Origin: Lentzea sp.
GTDB taxonomy: Bacteria > Actinomycetota > Actinomycetes > Mycobacteriales > Pseudonocardiaceae
DNA length: 16,149 bases
NCBI GenBank assembly: GCA_030146905.1
Contig: JASLAV010000705.1
Location: 1 to 16,149 of the forward strand
Direction: 5' to 3'
The translations under genes and the position numbers were made by a program. Numbering within the stretch: the first letter of the stretch is position 1; each line of letters starts with the position of its first letter. Positions 13,913 through 16,149 of this stretch are shown here, one piece after another. Under the pieces are notes generated by a model. The model was given only the letters and a program-made list of their open reading frames with translations, was not told the origin of the DNA and made no database searches.

Positions 13913-15409
13913 GTGAGGCGGCATTCTTTGATCGGGCAGCGTGGTCGACCGCCGTCGGACTCAGATTTGATCGACGCCGTTCGCGACGGCAAGGTCGAGG
14001 CCTACGGCAAGCTGTACGAGCGCCACGTGCGATCAGCGAACATCCTGGCGATGCAGCTGTCGTCGTCCTCGGCGGACGCGGACGACCTGGTCGCCGACGC
14101 GTTCGCCAAGGTCCTCGCCGCGCTGCGCTCCGGCGGTGGTCCGGGAACCGCTTTCCGGCCGTACCTGCTCACAGCGGTGCGGCACGCGGCCTACGACAGG
14201 AGCCGCAAGGAGAAGCGCCTCGAGCTCGCCGGTGACATCGAGGAGATCCCCGGCGCCACCAAGGCGACCAGCGTGCCGTTCCGCGACAAGGCCGTGGAGG
14301 ACCTCGACCAGGCGCTGGCCGCCAGCGCGTTCGCCACGCTGCCCGAACGGTGGCAGACGGTGCTGTGGCACACCGCGATCGAGGGCCAGTCCCCCGGAGA
14401 GATCGCGCCGCTGCTGGGCCTGACGCCCAACGGCGTCTCGGCGATGGCGTTCCGCGCCCGCGAAGGCCTGCGCAAGGCGTTCCTGCAGGCGCACGTGGCC
14501 CAGGAACCGGCGGAACGGTGCCGTGCCACGGTGACCAGGCTCGGTGCCTGGACGCGCGGCGGGCTCAAGGGGCGCGAGGCCGTCCAGCTCGACGCGCACA
14601 TGGACGACTGCCCCGAATGCCGCACGCTCGCCAGCGAGCTGGCCGACGTCAACGGTGCGCTGCGCGGTCTCGTCGCCCCCATCGTGCTCGGCACGGGCAC
14701 CGCCGGCTACCTCGCCGCGGCCGCCACCGCGACCAAGGGCGCGGCGATCACCCTCAGCGCGTCCTCCTGGCTCGGTGTCGCCGCCTCGGCCGCCGCCGTC
14801 GTGGTCGTCGCCGCCTCCGGCGTGGTCACCTCCAACGACTCCGCGGCCACGCCACCCGGCGCCGCCGCACCCGTCACGTCGAGCACCACGGCCGGTTCCG
14901 CGCAGCAGGCCAACCAGCCGGGCAGCACGCAGAACGCGGGCAGCGCCCCCACGGCCGGGCCCACCGGTTCCGCGACGCAGGGCGGCACCCAGGCGAACGA
15001 GAGCACGGGCACGGTCGTGACGACCACGACCACCACCGGGTTCGTGCCCGCCGGTGACGCCGAGCTGTCGAGCAGCGCGCCCGGCAGCATCGCCATGACC
15101 ACCGAGGGCCCGCCCAACGAGATGGACATCAGGATCACGAACAACGGGTCGGCCCCCACCACGGTGCCGGCGTTGACGCTGACCATGCCGGACAAGATCA
15201 AGACGGTCGGGCCGGGCAAGACGGCGGCGGGCGTGATCGGGTGCCCGGCCGGCAAGGACACGGTGACGTGCGAGGGCGGTCAGACGCTCGCGCCCGGTCA
15301 GACGATCACGTACCGGGCGAGGCTGCAGGCCGGGCCGAAGGCGGGGGACGGCGTCATCTCCGGCGTCGCGGGACCGGTGCGGGTGAGCATCCCCATCACC
15401 ATCAGCTGA
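13913..15409 (+). CDS. ECF sigma factor fused to zinc finger, TM helix and ectodomain
   Basis: A 498-residue protein, more than twice the usual ECF sigma length. Sigma region 2 lies at about 20-100 (YGKLYERHVRSANILAMQL...ADDLVADAFAKVLAAL, AFRPYLLTAVRHAAYDRSR), and region 4 at about 135-190 (LPERWQTVLWHTAIEGQSPGEIAPLLGLTPNGVSAMAFRAREGLR). A zinc-finger anti-sigma-like segment follows, with His229, Cys233 and Cys236 (HMDDCPEC). A hydrophobic segment spans about 283-306. Outside the membrane come a Ser/Thr/Gly/Gln-rich stalk (about 310-375) and a beta-rich terminal domain (about 378-498, MDIRITNNGSAPTTVPALTL) resembling DUF11 or Ig-like sandwiches. The layout matches actinobacterial ECF groups with long C-terminal extensions (ECF52/53-like), thought to sense envelope signals without a separate anti-sigma gene; none is adjacent here. 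GTG 13913 has AGG 6 nt upstream. Confidence 0.88.
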   Translation: MRRHSLIGQRGRPPSDSDLIDAVRDGKVEAYGKLYERHVRSANILAMQLSSSSADADDLVADAFAKVLAALRSGGGPGTAFRPYLLTAVRHAAYDRSRKEKRLELAGDIEEIPGATKATSVPFRDKAVEDLDQALAASAFATLPERWQTVLWHTAIEGQSPGEIAPLLGLTPNGVSAMAFRAREGLRKAFLQAHVAQEPAERCRATVTRLGAWTRGGLKGREAVQLDAHMDDCPECRTLASELADVNGALRGLVAPIVLGTGTAGYLAAAATATKGAAITLSASSWLGVAASAAAVVVVAASGVVTSNDSAATPPGAAAPVTSSTTAGSAQQANQPGSTQNAGSAPTAGPTGSATQGGTQANESTGTVVTTTTTTGFVPAGDAELSSSAPGSIAMTTEGPPNEMDIRITNNGSAPTTVPALTLTMPDKIKTVGPGKTAAGVIGCPAGKDTVTCEGGQTLAPGQTITYRARLQAGPKAGDGVISGVAGPVRVSIPITIS

Positions 15410-15462
15410 CACTTCGTCCACATCGGACACCCGGACCGGCGGGAACACCGCACCATGGGCGG

Positions 15463-15687
15463 GTGGAGGAGCTCACGGCGGCGCTCATCGGGCTGGAAAC
15501 CCCGTTCCGCACGCTCGTCGACGACTCGGAGTGGGCGCACGCGGGCGTGGAGGGGCTGTTATGGACAGGGTTTGCCGTTGACCGTTCAGACCGGGCCGGC
15601 GTCAGCCGGAGAGGGCAGAGCTGGTCCAGCGACGAGATTGGTGAGTGCATGAAGTTCTCCGGTTCGTGCCCGGCCCGGAGCACATGA
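15463..15687 (+). CDS. small unrecognised ORF, possibly a gene fragment
   Basis: GTG 15463 opens 74 codons reading VEELTAALIGLETPFRTLVDDSEW and then AHAGVEGLLWTG. The first 40 residues look like genuine protein (amphipathic, with the local third-position GC bias), while the last 35 (DRSDRAGVSRRGQSW...) look less so, and the reading frame ends inside the next ORF. No binding site is clear, although GGGCGG directly precedes the start. I do not recognise a family. It may be an intact tiny gene, or the N-terminal remnant of a longer gene continued in another frame by the ORF that starts at 15645. Confidence 0.35.
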   Translation: MEELTAALIGLETPFRTLVDDSEWAHAGVEGLLWTGFAVDRSDRAGVSRRGQSWSSDEIGECMKFSGSCPARST

Positions 15688-15938
15688 CGATCGTCGTGTG
15701 CTCCGGGTTCGACGACGCCGCCCGCGGCACGGTCGTGCTGGAGTTCCTCGAGGTGGAGCTGACCGAGATCGAGCCGTACCTGGCCACGGGGGTCGATCCG
15801 AACTCCGGGTACGCGTTGCTGCAGGGCATCGACCACTGGTTCGACCCGGAGCAGGAGCGGGAGGGTTTCTCCTTGTCCTGCACCGTGTTCGAGTTCAGCT
15901 TCTACGCGGTCGAGCTGCGGGCGACGGTCGTCGGCTGA
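15645..15938 (+). CDS. hypothetical acidic protein
   Basis: A 97-residue ORF from GTG 15645, which directly follows a TGA in the same frame. A later ATG at 15684, behind GGAG at very short spacing, is an alternative that would give 84 residues. The protein is acidic and reads as real coding sequence: MTIVVCSGFDDAARGTVVLEFLEVELTEIEPYL, then a loop with LLQGIDHWFDPEQEREGF and a final strand pair FEFSFYAVELRATVVG. It looks like a small alpha/beta cytoplasmic protein, with no signal peptide or membrane helix. I do not recognise the family. It overlaps the preceding ORF by 43 nt in a different frame. A palindrome 26 nt after the stop may be its terminator. Confidence 0.55.
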   Translation: MHEVLRFVPGPEHMTIVVCSGFDDAARGTVVLEFLEVELTEIEPYLATGVDPNSGYALLQGIDHWFDPEQEREGFSLSCTVFEFSFYAVELRATVVG

Positions 15939-15948
15939 GCCTTCGTGC

Positions 15949-16149
15949 GTGAGTGAAAGCCCCGGCGGTCCGTGCGGACCGCAGGCGCAGGCGTACCCAG
16001 GTGTGCCGCTGTCGCCCCGTTTCTGCCACCGCGTCCAGCAGCGCAACGGCACGGCCGCGGTGCTGACGAGCAGGCACCCCGGGCTTTTGCCGTTGTCGCG
16101 GGACGGGCTGCCGACCGGTGTGGTGCTCCCCGGCGGCAGGCACGGCCCG
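15949..16149 (+). CDS. possible start of a gene running off the right end
   Basis: GTG 15949 opens a frame with no stop through the window edge (67 codons), including VQQRNGTAAVLTSRHPGLLPLSRDGLPTGVVLPGGRHGP. I do not recognise it. There is no clear ribosome binding site, and the 18-bp palindrome at 15965-15982 within its first codons suggests a terminator rather than coding DNA, so the true start may be further right. Base 15939 onward otherwise shows nothing else. Confidence 0.3.
   Translation, partial: MSESPGGPCGPQAQAYPGVPLSPRFCHRVQQRNGTAAVLTSRHPGLLPLSRDGLPTGVVLPGGRHGP
15965..15982 (+). terminator. palindromic hairpin after the hypothetical gene
   Basis: GCGGTCCG-TG-CGGACCGC has perfect 8-bp arms with a 2-nt centre, giving a 7-bp stem with a 4-nt loop in RNA. 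It lies 26 nt after the stop at 15938. No T-tract follows. Confidence 0.5.

Noticed and set aside
14033..15448. 471-codon minus-strand frame opposite the sigma factor
   Set aside because: Gly/Arg-rich with no recognisable motif; the plus strand has unmistakable sigma regions.

Overview
This 16.1 kb window is very GC-rich (about 70% by eye). It shows strong third-position G/C bias, frequent GTG and TTG starts, short gene gaps and actinobacterial families: GT87/DUF2029 mannosyltransferases, a VanZ-RDD protein, an XRE/NB-ARC regulator and a sigma factor fused to a zinc finger and membrane segment. An actinomycete is well supported. A Pseudonocardiales-type genus such as Lentzea or Saccharothrix is only an inference from the family mix. 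I see no rRNA, tRNA, CRISPR array, transposase or phage gene.

Left part (1-5.3 kb): the tail of an MFS (MHS-type) transporter converges, across a strong hairpin, on a marR gene. The marR gene is divergent from a FAD monooxygenase, and the 110-bp gap between them carries two matching 15-bp palindromes, a classical autoregulated MarR/target pair. The monooxygenase converges on a membrane-anchored protein with an NPCBM-like ectodomain. That gene is divergent from a class I O-methyltransferase that looks leaderless and has a perfect inverted repeat in its promoter. A hairpin separates the methyltransferase from a VanZ-RDD membrane protein.

Middle (5.25-12 kb): immediately after vanZ lies a perfect 30-bp inverted repeat, followed by a MHYT-domain membrane sensor gene broken by two frameshifts. 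Next come, on the minus strand, a Smr-domain protein and two tandem GT87 mannosyltransferases (apparent operon GT87-GT87-Smr), then a YbhB/PEBP protein divergent from a GntR/FCD regulator across an AT-rich palindromic gap. A secreted trypsin-like protease overlaps, tail to tail by 47 bp, a third GT87 gene. Three GT-C enzymes in 6 kb suggest a role in lipid-linked mannan or arabinan assembly at the cell envelope.

Right part (12-16.1 kb): an XRE-HTH plus NB-ARC (STAND) regulator ends in an apparently out-of-frame basic tail, and another frame of that tail resembles a fragment of an unrelated small protein, so the gene looks truncated by a rearrangement. Then comes an ECF sigma factor carrying its own putative zinc-finger anti-sigma-like segment, a membrane helix and a Ser/Thr-rich plus beta-rich ectodomain: a one-polypeptide candidate for envelope-to-promoter signalling. 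The last 700 bp hold small unrecognised ORFs.

No clearly new multi-gene system is visible. The most unusual items are the 30-bp inverted repeat with the broken MHYT gene, the sigma factor fusion, the chimeric end of the STAND gene, and the palindromic promoter regions.
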